Notes under the pieces: model-generated
The model's database searches: none
Told to the model about the DNA's origin: nothing
The model's input: the letters and a program-made list of their open reading frames with translations, nothing else
Position numbers and translations under genes: made by a program
Part shown: positions 27,057-38,500 of the stretch, one piece after another
Numbering within the stretch: the stretch's first letter is position 1
How the letters are laid out: each line of letters begins with the position of its first letter
DNA from: Sinonovacula constricta
Lineage: Eukaryota; Mollusca; Bivalvia; Cardiida; Solecurtidae
Length of the DNA stretch: 64,000 nt
Assembly: GCA_007844125.1 (NCBI GenBank)
Contig: CM017556.1
Location: forward strand, 86,008,384 to 86,072,383
Direction of reading: 5' to 3'

Positions 27057-28152
27057 CAAATACATACCCAAAGGACTCTGACTTCGATACATGACTCTGT
27101 TCCTTGTCAGTGATCTCCCTTGAATTGAAGAATAGCTTTATCACTGTTAAAAGAGCTTCTACATCAGGAAAACAATGAAAAACATATAACTCCATATATT
27201 CGAAAATAAAATTAATCAACCATTGTTATGCTCGTTCTGGCTCTACAGACATGTATTTTTAAAGGCCAACATTAAAATCTAAATAACTTTACTCACTATT
27301 TGTAAGAAGTCACGCTACTTACCACTGGCGTACTTGATGTGTATCAGTTATGAATTTTAGCGTTATTATCTTTATATGTATAATGAATGTGCAAACGTTG
27401 GGTGTAATTGGTCATTGGAATTGATAATTAATTAATTTAGCACGGATGATAGTTCATGACATCAAGGTTTGTATTAGTCAATAGTCAAAGAACTGGAATC
27501 ACGCAAAAAGATAATTTTCCGTTTGATATGTCTAATTAATCATTAATGAAAAATACCAATTAATTCTCTATTCATTTGATCTGCAAGTCCTCATACGTGT
27601 TCATACATGTACGGATCAACAAGATGACGAAGCAGATACAATATCGTTTAAGGCAGTCTCGATACCTTTGGGCTTTTATTTTAAATTTTACCAAAAAAGC
27701 AAAACTTTGTTGAATCATAGTCAATATCAAATTAAATTATCACCTTTGAGTTTTAAAGTTTAGGAAAATAGAGCGTTACAACTGTTTTCCACTGGCTAAG
27801 TCGTTTGAAATGTCTTCCAGCTGCAAATTACATCAAACGTATATATACTTCAATGTTAAAGTGAACAAGGGTTTGCTGGTAATGACTTGGTAGATTTTTT
27901 AAACAATCATCTAAATTAGACCGCATCACTTGAATGTTGGCGTAAAGAACATGCGTCTATCAATGCCTGTGCACTCATAAAAATATTAATATTCGATAAA
28001 CTATATTGACAAACTAGCCCGATTATCAATTCTAATTAGACTTCAGGAAGATATCATTTTTATGTATCTTCTGTTCATGATGTATTATTCGTATTCTCTT
28101 ATTTCTGTATTGCTATAAAGTACTATATATCAATGTGTGCAATTCGAGAATA
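27057..28152. other. non-coding, no recognised feature
   Basis: AT-rich spacer inside the 6.1-kb segment present only in duplication copy 1. Confidence 0.4.
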
Positions 28153-28199
28153 TCGGACATGGCAGCGCAATCAGTAGAGCACCGGCTCTGGGTACGGGA
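28153..28199 (+). mobile_element. SINE family S1, head fragment
   Basis: Matches the box A half of the S1 head (ggcagcgcaatcagtagagc ... ggctctgggtacggga). It ends before box B, so this is a 3'-truncated or rearranged remnant. Confidence 0.6.
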
Positions 28200-28739
28200 A
28201 TACTCCAATACCAGTAATTGCCGGCGACTGTTTTCATAACTGCAAGGTACACTTTTAAACGCAGCATTAACTCTGTACTTTGTCTTAAAAAGATCACTGA
28301 ACAGCTGCAATTTTCATTTTTTTGCGAAGCATCAAAGGCGACGCAAAAAATGAAAGAGGTAGGGATTATAGCAATATGGGAGCAAGTAACAAAGACACTT
28401 GGAAAATTATGGTTTTTATTTGAAAGTTTTCAGTATGCTATAAATCTCGAGAAAAAGTATGTATAGCTAATACTCCTAACACCATAGAATGTTTTAAAAC
28501 AGAATAACAAGCAAAACCCGACACCATTTAATGGATTTTCTCTAAGATGTTACATATGTAGATGTTACATGTGTAGGAAAAAGTTGCAAAATGTTTATAT
28601 TAACTATAAAACCATCCCTTATAATTTTCATGATAACTTTGGTAAAGAGGTCAGAAAAACTATTGAGGCCCTTGGTTTCTTCTTGTATAAACACTGTATG
28701 GGGTATAAAAAAGGTGTAAGGTCTAAATACATTTCCATA

Positions 28740-29226
28740 AAATACAGGATGGCTTATGCCTTGCTGAATAAGTGCTGTCATACTTTTGTACACGTGCATA
28801 CCTTTTAAATTGGGATACGTAAATACCAAAGGAGGTAGCATGACGTGAATCACCACCACGATTGGATAATTGACACTACTGAAGTTGAAATCGTCTCTCT
28901 TGATAGATTTTTATTAGAGAAAATAAATTCATTGGAAATAATGACCCCAATGTCTTGAAATGCTGCATTTAAATGTCAGGTACGAATTTGTTTTATTAAG
29001 GGTAAGTTCTAGAGAGTTACTCAGATGGATCTGAGAAAATAGAGAATTATCTATAGTAAGAAAATCGTTTAGATAACGTGACGTTGAATTGAAAGCCTCT
29101 ATAACGTTTAAAGCAGTATAAAAACATAGCTGCACGTAATGGTGCACAGTTGGTTCCCATTGTAATATCAATGACTGGTCTAATTAAGGTGTCATCGCAT
29201 TTCATGTAAATATTGTCCAATAGGAA
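28740..29226 (-). pseudogene. Penelope-like element reverse transcriptase fossil
   Basis: The minus-strand translation in shifting frames gives FLLDNIYMKCDDTLI, then ITMGTNCAPLRAAMFLYC, then a FNSTSRYLNDFL segment. The last aligns with the F-x-RYIDD catalytic segment, with LNDF replacing IDD. RDDFNFSSVNYPI and SFGIYVSQFKRYARV follow. These blocks, in this order, are those of Penelope-like element reverse transcriptases (GIPMGTNCAPL, then RYIDD, then RDDFNF, then YGVYISQLIRYAR). At least two frameshifts are needed and one catalytic Asp looks substituted. No GIY-YIG endonuclease was identified downstream on the minus strand, although the fossil could run on toward 28550. Confidence 0.72.
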
Positions 29227-29812
29227 ACATTTCTAAAAAGGCATTAATTTCATGACAAGAAGTATCTAAACATGTGCAATATGTAGAGTAGATTAATACC
29301 ATACACGCATCTTGTATGCATATTACAAAGATACATTTGTGGCCATAATCCATAATATATCAAAGAAACACCCTGCTTAATGTTATGCGTCAGTTTGTCT
29401 ATCCAGATCATTTACCTAATTATCAATGATAGTCACTATAATTGATGAACATCATTGTTTAAGTAATATATATAATATATATATAAAACAAATATAACAC
29501 AAACATTCCGACTGACCTTCGGTGCGCTGGTGGGTCTCGTATCTAAATAACTGAACAAATGAACAAATTGCGACTGAGACTCGGCTCACTCAGGAGAATT
29601 GCGTCAACATGAATTATTAATTAGATCATATATTTAACAAGTCAAAAAAAGTCAAAACGTTTATTGACACAAGCCATAAAGGCCATTGCCAAGTCTACAG
29701 ACAGATATATTTAACAAAACATCTAAAACCTTTGGTTTTTTGGTCATTTGTCTAGACGTGACCTTTCGCGTTCATTAGTGCAAACGAAATCTATAAACAG
29801 AATGATCTATAG

Positions 29813-29814
<2 letters not shown>
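29227..29814. other. non-coding, no recognised feature
   Basis: AT-rich; possibly further 5' sequence of the Penelope-like fossil just above 29226, but no motif is readable. Confidence 0.3.

Positions 29815-29890
<76 letters not shown>
29815..29890. repeat. (AT)n microsatellite
   Basis: About 76 bp of nearly pure alternating AT. It creates a spurious Tyr/Ile open frame. Such tracts are length-unstable and often mis-sized in assemblies. Confidence 0.95.
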
Positions 29891-29894
<4 letters not shown>

Positions 29895-30390
29895 CATTTA
29901 GTGATAAACATCAAGAGATCAAGAGATAATGCTAGCAATCAACAAATTACAATTATATCTCTCAAGAGGTTTTTGGATTGTATGGAAGGGGTAGACATTT
30001 ATGCAGTTACTTATTGTTGGAAATTAGCTTGAATCTTCTACATAACAGAATTTTACAAATGCTTTTTTCTTAAATATTTATAAACATGGTGTCCGACCAA
30101 TCAGCAAAAATAATAAAATTAAGAAATGTTGCTTGCGCTTAAAAACAATCTCAGGCATAAAGCAACGAATTGGTTCATTCACAACTTTTTTTATTTCATC
30201 GCATGTGTTGATCTATTTGTTATGTATTAAAACTTAAATATTAAACTACAAATGTTTATTTGCATAAAAAGTGTACATTTTATAAAAATATCTCGCAAAA
30301 CAACCTATTGTGCTCTTGGCCTGTTCGCAAAAATTGTGTTTAATACAAAATGTATTTGGAGGGGAACTAAATAAACTCGGTTTTAATCGT
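29891..30390. other. non-coding, no recognised feature
   Basis: AT-rich spacer between the microsatellite and the SINE-tail cluster. Confidence 0.35.
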
Positions 30391-30707
30391 GCACCGCCTC
30401 TGGATAACTGAAAGATTTGTTGTTAGGAAGACAAATCCAACAAAAATAAACAGATTCAAAAGATTCAAGTGGAAACTGTCTCCGTAGTGGTGAAACACTC
30501 TAAGTGGAACTACAATTCCAACGTGCTAAAAAAACTTCAAGTGAACACGGTCTGCAGGGAAGTGAAACTTTGCTGGTGTGACGATTAGATAAATACAATG
30601 AAAAGAAGATTTGAGCTTAAAGTGGACACCGTCTCCAGACAAATAAAACGTTGTGGATGGGACGATATATCCAACAAACAAAAAGCTTCAAGTGACACCG
30701 TGCATGC
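30391..30707 (+). repeat. multimer of SINE S1 3' tails
   Basis: Five successive, diverged copies of only the S1 tail (caagtggacaccgtctcc ... gataactgaaa ... gggacgata ... ccaacaaa) start near 30391, 30467, 30536, 30613 and 30687, with no SINE head or body between them. All point the same way. The best copy is 30613-30685. Confidence 0.7.
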
Positions 30708-31326
30708 GATATTCTTTAAACCATAATACGATTCGAAACAAAATATTTTGCTGGATTATGAAACAAGTCGTCCAGTAATAAAATACAATGATTAGCACGT
30801 GCATTTAAGTAAGGTAAGATGTTATTATTTCCTGTGGGCAGAGAAACAAAACATCCCAAAACGATAGTGACGATTTCGACAGTAACGTTAATAATTTGTT
30901 GTTGTTTTTGTCTAGATAAAATGCATGTACATGTATATGCATTTACTCTGTTGTTGGCCTTATATGTTTTCGCAGTATATATGACCTATATGGTCGTATG
31001 TTTGCAACTCATTACACGCGATTGAATTATTAAAAACATAATCTTCGAAGACACACTGTTTGAAATCCTCCATTGCAGTTTAATGCGGGTTGGACACAGA
31101 TTTGCGAAGGTACGTAAGACAAAGAACCACACTATCGCACTTCACAATGCGTCAATATAGAGTCAAACGGTGTATTATTCATAATTGACGTATACGTATG
31201 ACTAATATTATCAATAATATTCGCTTTTTATTAGTTATTATGAATAATAAGTTCATTATAATTCCAGCTTATACAGGTCCAGATTAATTAGTAATTTAAA
31301 AGATAATTGATAAATACAGCACGAAC
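30708..31326. other. non-coding, no recognised feature
   Basis: AT-rich end of the segment unique to duplication copy 1. Confidence 0.35.
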
Positions 31327-31808
31327 AAAGGATGATAGTACATTTGCTTTTTGTCAATTATCCACGAACAAATAAAATAACGCACAAATAGCGACTGCGG
31401 TTGTGAGTATCTACTTAAATATAACTGACTATTTATTAAAGAAAATTACCAATTATTCATCCTTTCATTTACTTTCTTTTGATCCCCGTACGCCAGACAT
31501 TTGTCTGGAAATGTCGTCCAATTATACTTTTATAGCTATCAACGTTTAAGAAAACTTTATCTGCAAACAGTTCTTGCATGTCTATGGATTGTTCAGCGTT
31601 ATGGGCTTACGGACAAATTCTGCTTAGAAATATGACCACTTGCAACGTTTTAGTTACTTAAATTTAATAATAATATAAATATAAAAATACATTTCTTTTC
31701 TGACACCAGACCCATTAACATCACCAATGAAAAGATGGGTTTATTATTCAAGTCAGATGTTTTCTTTTGGCAGTAGATCAGTTAGTGTCATGGATAATTG
31801 ATTGTATT
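31327..31808 (+). repeat. duplication block B, copy 1
   Basis: Aligns with 56720-57219 (shared acgaacaaataaaataacgc, gatccccgtacgccagacat and cattaacatcaccaatgaaa). Divergence is several percent plus indels. In copy 2 this block follows block A directly, whereas here 6.1 kb intervenes. It contains a near-palindrome ccagacatttgtctgg. Confidence 0.85.
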
Positions 31809-32284
31809 TATCACACATAAAAAGGCCTCTGATCTAAACAGCCGATAACATTTTTATAAGGACATGTCACTGGTCAGGAAGGTCCTCTAAGTACTGTTGT
31901 AATTTTCGATGGATGTAAAATGTGCCTTTGTCTGAACTGATATTTAGAAAAGAGAAATAAAACAGTCCATTTTAGATATCAATATATAACTGGATTAAAC
32001 CATGAACAAGAATATCTGATGGTTTTTTAGTCAGATGGTTTTTTATTCCCTTCCAGTTTCTTCAATTAGACATGGACATTTTACACTTTTGTTGAATGTG
32101 CATGTCAAAGTATATAAAAAGTTGTCATATAAGCACAGAGGCCTCACAGATGGTCTGCATAGATACTTCACGGCCTCTTACAGTCACAGTAGCGGTTTAG
32201 CTCATTGCTGCTTAGTGCCATGCATTCTGTTTTGGAAGTGTTCATTTTAAATTTAACTCTAACCATCTATGTGATTATGTCCTC

Positions 32285-32800
32285 AACAGAGGCGGAAACA
32301 GAAAATTGGGAAGGTGGTGGGGGTGTATGAATCATGATCCATTCAACTTTATCGCAGTAAATACTGTATATACTTACACAATTAGGGACCCTTACTTCGA
32401 CCTAAGCAGTCAACAGACCAAACAAGACCCCCCCCCCCCCCCTCATTCCCCGCTACCCCCCACCACCTGATCCATCCCTGGACCCTAAGACAGGCAACAG
32501 GCAAAATTTACTCTTAAAGCTTAGTTTGTATGTGTTTTTCCATATGTACTCTAATGACTGATTGATTGGGGCAGGGGATGCATCCCCTAAACCTCCCCTC
32601 TTGATCATTCCCTGGACCCCAAGACAGGCAACAGGCAAAATTTACTTTAAAAGCTTAATATGTATGTGTTTCCCCAACTCTACACTTATGAATGATTGGT
32701 GGGGGCAGGGGATGCATCCCCTAACACCCTCCCCCTCCCCACACCCCTATACACCACCACGTGGATTCATCCCTGAGCCTCAAGACAGCTGCTTAAGTGA
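32285..32800. repeat. C-rich minisatellite, about 132-bp unit
   Basis: Two good units start near 32470 and 32602 (shared ccaagacaggcaacaggcaa or ctaagacaggcaac, then gcaggggatgcatcccctaa), and a third partial unit starts near 32763. The unit boundary carries long C tracts (15 C at about 32428-32442). The palindromic ggggatgcatcccc occurs twice. It lies in a 1.95-kb stretch (31809-33760) absent from duplication copy 2. Confidence 0.8.
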
Positions 32801-33234
32801 TTGAAATCAGCTAGTTGTTTCAATTTTTAATGCTTTCCATCATGAATTCTGAAAGCAACCGTCAGAAGAGATCTTCAGAATAGCTCTATTGAACATTATT
32901 AAGAGTGGCGATATACATGATAAAGGTGAAAAGACCGGCACAGGAAATATGTGGCACATCAAATCCCAGTGGTTCGGTGTATGGTGCTGCAACATTAATT
33001 ATAAGTCAACTATTCTGTCTGCAAGGTAGGATTGGATACATTTCAATGTTTCATTTATTCTAAACTCAGGATGAAGGAGCTGAAGTACTATGGGAATGTC
33101 AATGGCCAAAGACTGCATTAAGACCCACTATAACAACTATACTCACCAGATGTATATCAACTGCTTCAACAAGATAATTGCACAACTTTTCATATTTAAA
33201 GTTTCAACACCGTGGTATCGATATGCACTTTGGA

Positions 33235-33297
33235 ATTTGGGATTTGCAGGCAATTTTGCCGGTACTGTGCAGCGACCATTTACACTTCTTTGGTGAA
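33235..33297 (-). mobile_element. SINE family S2, 3' fragment
   Basis: Matches the distal body of the S2 SINE at 46430-46688 (tttgccggtactgtgcagcg here against tttgccaatactgtgcagcg there), in the same orientation. No tRNA-like head is present. Confidence 0.55.
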
Positions 33298-33361
33298 TTT
33301 CTTTTCTTTAGTCAAAAATTAATTTCAATCATAATCAACAATTTTGTGTAGGTCTTCTAAC

Positions 33362-33745
33362 AGAAATGATGCCTATCTCTCTTGTAAATTCTATGTGGAC
33401 ATTATTTTTATGACGTCACAACTTTCGTCATAACATATCAAGGAAAACGTCAGCGCTTGGACATTTTTGTTTCGGATAGATGTATTTTCCTTTCATTGCT
33501 TGCATTTGAGTAACCCACAACGAAGTGCGAGATTAGAGCTCTGTAAAACCGGTTTAAGCACCTCAGTTGGTCCTTATTGCCGATGACCGTTCCAAGGTGG
33601 TAACTGTTGGGTTTGCTCTTTTTGTTTAATGACTCAACACGATTTGTTCTTACTTTTACAGTTGGCTTGCATGTAAATACCTTTGTCCTGTACCTTTTCG
33701 GGGTCTGGTATATGTTGCAATGCTCAAAGGACCTTGTCATATTTT
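33362..33745 (-). repeat. dispersed repeat R1, full-length minus copy
   Basis: The reverse complement matches 1796-2165 along its whole length, including the ttgcaacatatacca end, the ggtgcttaaaccggttttac core and the distal tgacgtca/atgtccacata block. It lies next to the left edge of duplication block C. Confidence 0.75.
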
Positions 33746-33760
33746 CTTATTGATTAGAAC

Positions 33761-33908
33761 TTACTTAAAAGGTGGTATCCAACAGTTTGCCTATATTTAA
33801 TATAAGTAACAATATCTGACCATTGTTTAGGGTATTTGTGCATAATTTCTGTAGAAAAAAATCATGCTTTAATCTATTACGATTTTCAACTGTATTTCAA
33901 TTTAAGGC
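33761..33908 (+). repeat. duplication block C, copy 1
   Basis: Aligns with 57227-57378 over about 150 bp with few differences (shared acttaaaaggtggtatcc to atttcaatttaaggca). In copy 2 it directly follows block B. Confidence 0.85.
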
Positions 33909-34072
33909 AAATAAATTTAAAAACTCATAGGGTGTACACTTTGTCATTTAACGATTTGACCCGACAATTTGACCTACTGCTTGATTCCACGTGACTCATT
34001 TGTACTAACGATTTGACCTACCATTTGATGCCACGTGACCCATTTGATATCTCGTTCAACAATTAATGCTGG

Positions 34073-34230
34073 AAACATTCTGACCAGGTTTTGTGAAGAT
34101 TGGGCCATAAATGTGTCCTCACTAGTGTGTGTGTTTCCAAGGGTTGTCTTAAATTTCACCTCATTACCTGTTGTTTTTTCTCATGGCCCAGTTACGAATT
34201 CATACAATACAGACAAATATTCTGACCAAA
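34073..34230 (+). repeat. interspersed repeat fragment of a type common in bivalve introns
   Basis: The text ctgaccaggttttgtgaaga then ttgggccataaatgtgtcct resembles a short motif that I recall as abundant in bivalve non-coding DNA (attctgaccaantttcatgaagattgg). A second echo (attctgaccaaaattcggtc) follows at about 34210. The assignment rests on recall, not on a search. Confidence 0.45.
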
Positions 34231-34380
34231 ATTCGGTCGAAACTTAGCCTTTTGAATAATCACAAGCACATTGTTGCCGCTGCACGACGAAGGAGGGACC
34301 AATGTTTATCAGAAAAGCTTACAATTAGCACGTTGTGCCGCGCAGAGCTAAAAAGCAGGGCAGAAACGATTTAACAAAAA

Positions 34381-34645
34381 AATATTTATTGACATATTTA
34401 ACAGAAATTTTAATTCAACAATAATGATCATAATATAAAACACTGGGTAAAAATATTGACTTATTTAACAGAAAATTTAATTCAACATTAATGATTATAA
34501 TACAAACAGTGGGTAAAAATGTTGACATATTTAACAGAAATTTTAATTCAACATTAATGATCATAATACAAACAGTGGGTAAAAATATTGACATATTTAA
34601 CAGAAATTTTAATTCAACATTAATGATCATAATGCAAACACTGTG
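34381..34645. repeat. 66-bp minisatellite, about 4 units
   Basis: The unit contains acatatttaacagaaatttt then aattcaacattaatgatcat then a gtgggtaaaaatattg end. The homologous array in duplication copy 2 (58430-58895) has about 7 units. Because 66 is a multiple of three, spurious long open frames appear on both strands. Confidence 0.92.
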
Positions 34646-35138
34646 TAAAACAATATAAGGTTTCAAAAAAATGAAATGAACACATAGACGTTTGAAGATG
34701 AAATACTTTTTGTTTGTTGATTACAAAGGCTTTCTGAGCATTAAATACCAAGAATCGGCAACTTTTCGGCGGCAAAGTCCACAATCATTATTTTGCAAAA
34801 TGAAATCGAAAACATTGCTTTTGCATGAAGCAGATTTTATTGTATTTAGGTACAAGTATCAAGCCTGTCTGTTGAAAAGCTGTAAAAAATAGATGAAAAC
34901 CAACACGCACATAATTAGGTGAATGTAATATAAGGAATCACAATTAGTATATTGTGTACTTGTTCTATTCATTGTACTAAATAATTCCCTAATTAAACAG
35001 TTGAATAGTTAATTGAAGTTCATTACCGTTTTGGGCATGACAAAAACAAAAAAAAAGAAAAAATAAGCAAAAATGGTAATAATGTTGCAAGGTATGGCCG
35101 CCCAGAACTAAAATAAAATGTGTATGCTAAGACATACC

Positions 35139-35144
35139 TTTATT
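35139..35144 (-). terminator. candidate polyadenylation signal of the TM2 gene
   Basis: AATAAA on the minus strand (tttatt on plus), about 352 nt beyond the stop codon at 35496. It is the first canonical hexamer I found downstream; in AT-rich DNA a chance match is possible. Confidence 0.4.
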
Positions 35145-35495
35145 TGTAATTCCTCATAAAACAGTATAATATTTGGGGAAATTATAACTTATTACAGCAG
35201 TCTCAACACACAAAGAGCTTCACTGAATGTCAGACAGATCTCTGTTATGATGCATTGCAGAATACATGTAGCTGTATTACGTACAGTTGCTAGAAACAGA
35301 GAGTCACAACACATCTCAACGAATCCAATTAATATGTACACTTTACATAACCACAAAAAAATCAAAAGTAAAAGTTGCAAATGTAAACATCAGGTGGGCG
35401 AGTGGGAATTACTGATGCGTAAGCAACCCAGTGCGCGTATTTATGGACCAGTCTAAAAATCTGCAGAGCGTTCCTAGCCATCCGACAATTTCTTC

Positions 35496-35551
35496 CTAAC
35501 CGATTTCTGAATAAGGAGGCGGGTGTTCTTCGAGAGACTGCGCAGCTTTGT
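35496..35551 (-). CDS. TM2 gene exon 7, terminal, PPPY motif
   Basis: Acceptor cgttatttcag, then 56 nt to TAG at 35498-35496. Phase 1 joins to exon 6 and gives an Asp codon across the junction. It encodes the last 18 residues, ending [11 protein letters not shown]. The exon is very short but is conserved, with one replacement and one silent change, at 59774-59829. Confidence 0.82.
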
Positions 35552-38500
35552 CTGAAATAACGGAAAGGAAGTGTAAGTTATAAAGTACACGAACAAGGAA
35601 CTATAAAATGATGTGCTTTATAAAATGCCAATGTACAGAGATTGGATAATTTGTTGTTGATAGAATGATAGTGGCCACAACAAAATTGGTTCATTGAAGT
35701 CGTTGTTGAAGTATTGTTGTTGTTATTGTCATTATTAGTATTGATGATGATCGTGCTGTTAATAATGATTACGATGATTGTGTTGTTGATAATGATGATG
35801 ATTGCCGTCTGTAGAATATTAGCTTATGATATGTACCTGTTGCAGTATATTCAGGTGGCATCTGCGGTTGCTGTTGCTGATACTGTTGCGGCGGATAGTG
35901 TTGTTGTTGGTATTGTTGTTGTGTCGGGTGTAATCCCGTACCACCTGTTGTTGATGGTGGCATTCCACTGACGGGCCCATCTGGATAAGGAGGTATCACG
36001 TATCCTAGAATGGAGCGTTGAAGACGATTATTAACCAGGAGGTGGGCGTTGACAAGTGTCACGATCTAGAGCTGTATGTATTTAATATGCGCCAGGGAAA
36101 TATGAATTTAAGTAAATTAAAGAGAAAAGTTAAGCGTTTTATCTTTAACTATCTAACAATATTCCTGTTTAAAACAGCACATACATCAAGGTATCTGGTA
36201 GTTTGCTGTTGAAAAGTACAATAACAGCGAATAACTAATTTGTCAATAAATATACATGCTGGGAACATTGACATGTTTCCGAATAACTTTTTCGTCCCAG
36301 TCTTATGCTTTGGTACTGTTCAAAGCATGCTATAATGATTACATGCGAAAACATCACACCTTTCCCTGATGAAGGAGTTCAGTCAGGTACATGTAGCGCA
36401 GTTGCGAATATCATTGAATAAACATGTGTCTGTATTAAAATCGAACGTACATCATAGGCGCCATTTATAATATATATTTTAGCGTAACAAATAAAATGAT
36501 GTGAAAATCTTACTTCATTTAATTAGATAACAATATAATCGAGAAATTAAATTAAGAATAGTGGTAGGTAAAACCGTTGAAATATACCTTGCCTGGGTCC
36601 AGAGTATGACGAGAGTGTGCAGGATTCCTGCAGTTGGCGGTTACACTCATTGACGAGACAGGAAAGTCGGAAACCATCTACAAGCCATCCAATCCCGGCC
36701 AATCCGAAAGAGAACGTGTACAGGATGCCCCACAATGGGCGGTTCAGGTAGTAGTGATGAAGCCCAAAGATACCTGACAAGGACAGAAAGGTTGCAAGTT
36801 AAAGTTTTTGTAACGGGTGCATTAGAATCAAGTATTATAAAACGTATTAGAACACATGATTTCAATGCTATTTGATTTTCATAGGCATATAAATAAAGAA
36901 AAAAGAGACATCATAAGGGGCGGTTCAAGTAGTAATGGTCAAACAAAATGATGCCGATTAAGTTAATCATTTTTAGATAAATATATCATTCTAATACTAT
37001 CAATATTTAACTCTTTAAACAACGAAGCAATCTGCCGTGATAAAATAAACGACATATCACGGCATAAGTCGGGATTATTTTACTGCAATAGAAAAGCCGT
37101 TCCTTTCACTTTCCCTACCCATTTTCGTAATTTTGTTGACCAACCTGATAAATTGTGATACTTTGTTCTTTAAGTTCAATTTGACCTTAAAAATAACATA
37201 AATATTAAACTGTTTTAAAAATAAATAAAATATGCAATTCCGTCAGTTGTTGATATTCCTTTAGAAAACAAAAAAAAACGAGAAAGTACGCGTGGGTGAA
37301 ATAGAACAGCTAAACAGGGGAAACAAACTAACATCATTGCCTAAATTGTTGTGCGAATTTGTGTCCCTTTTAAGTCAAAACTTCTTGTAGAACGTGTAAG
37401 AATGGAAAAAGATTTTAGGTTTGCGTGATCTCAAGCCCAATATATCACGGTTTCTTGTTCAGATGAGTAAATTTAATCACTCAGGCCTACGGTTAGATCA
37501 CGGAAACTGAAAATCGAGTTCCTAATTATACAAGTACAAGTGCATTTACATTGACGTCACAAGGTTTTAGCCTCTTAATAGTTTATATATCTCCGGACAT
37601 TTATTCTTCCGCGTCGTATTAAATGTTCCGTAGAAAAGGTCAAGGTCGTGTTGACGTAAAGACGTGTCAATAGATAGATCTGATAAAAAATAATTTAAAT
37701 GATTATATGTCAATAACAAGCCAGTTATTCTTTGTGGATATGAAGTGCTAAGGATTGTTGTGCTATGTGGGTGTTTGGAATGTGCTAAATTGGAGTCGTT
37801 TTGTGGATAATTAGTTTTTTCATTGTATTGGCCAGTGCACTTTAGGCGGGAATAGGCTAGCAACTAACATCGATCCTATTGTGTATAGAAACTTTCTCTT
37901 TGATTTAAAATTAAAACTGAAAAGTGTAGTAACAATTATTCTCTAGTGATTCAATTTGGTATTATATGCAAAGAGGACGTAAATGAGGAGAGGATACTAC
38001 TCAATGGACTAACAAGTAACATAAACAGGTATTTTGATATTATATATAAACACTAATTACATAAGCGGTAGTAGAAAAGCTTCTTGCACACAAACAACGA
38101 GTGTAGTGTGTAATAGTATTGTGGTGTTTATATAGAAAGAGCGCACAAAGCACGGATAGGCGTATATTCACGGGGTTTAATATACGGTACTTGAAAACGT
38201 GTAAAAGCCAGAACATATTGCGGTAACACATACCTTCTCAGGAACGTGCTTTTACCACAACTATTATTTCTGAGCACTGTGAAACCACAATAAGCCATTA
38301 ATAATCGTCTCTTTTGATCAACTGTATTGCCTAACAATGCCTGCAACAGGACAAAAGAAACGACACGGAAAAAACAAGGACGAAGGTGTGCCAGATAACG
38401 AACACCAAACTGATGTAAATAATCTGAGTCAAGATATTTCAACCCCTAAACAAACGCCTGACACCACAAAAGAAAATCGAAAAGTGACAATTACCTCTCA

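Noticed and set aside
29748..30032. 94-codon frame with a long Tyr/Ile run
   Set aside because: Produced by the (AT)n microsatellite.
35714..35971. Plus-strand hydrophobic frame (and its duplicate at 59992-60249)
   Set aside because: Shadow of the minus-strand Gln-rich exon 6 and its intron; the minus strand has the splice sites and continuity with the TM2 exons.
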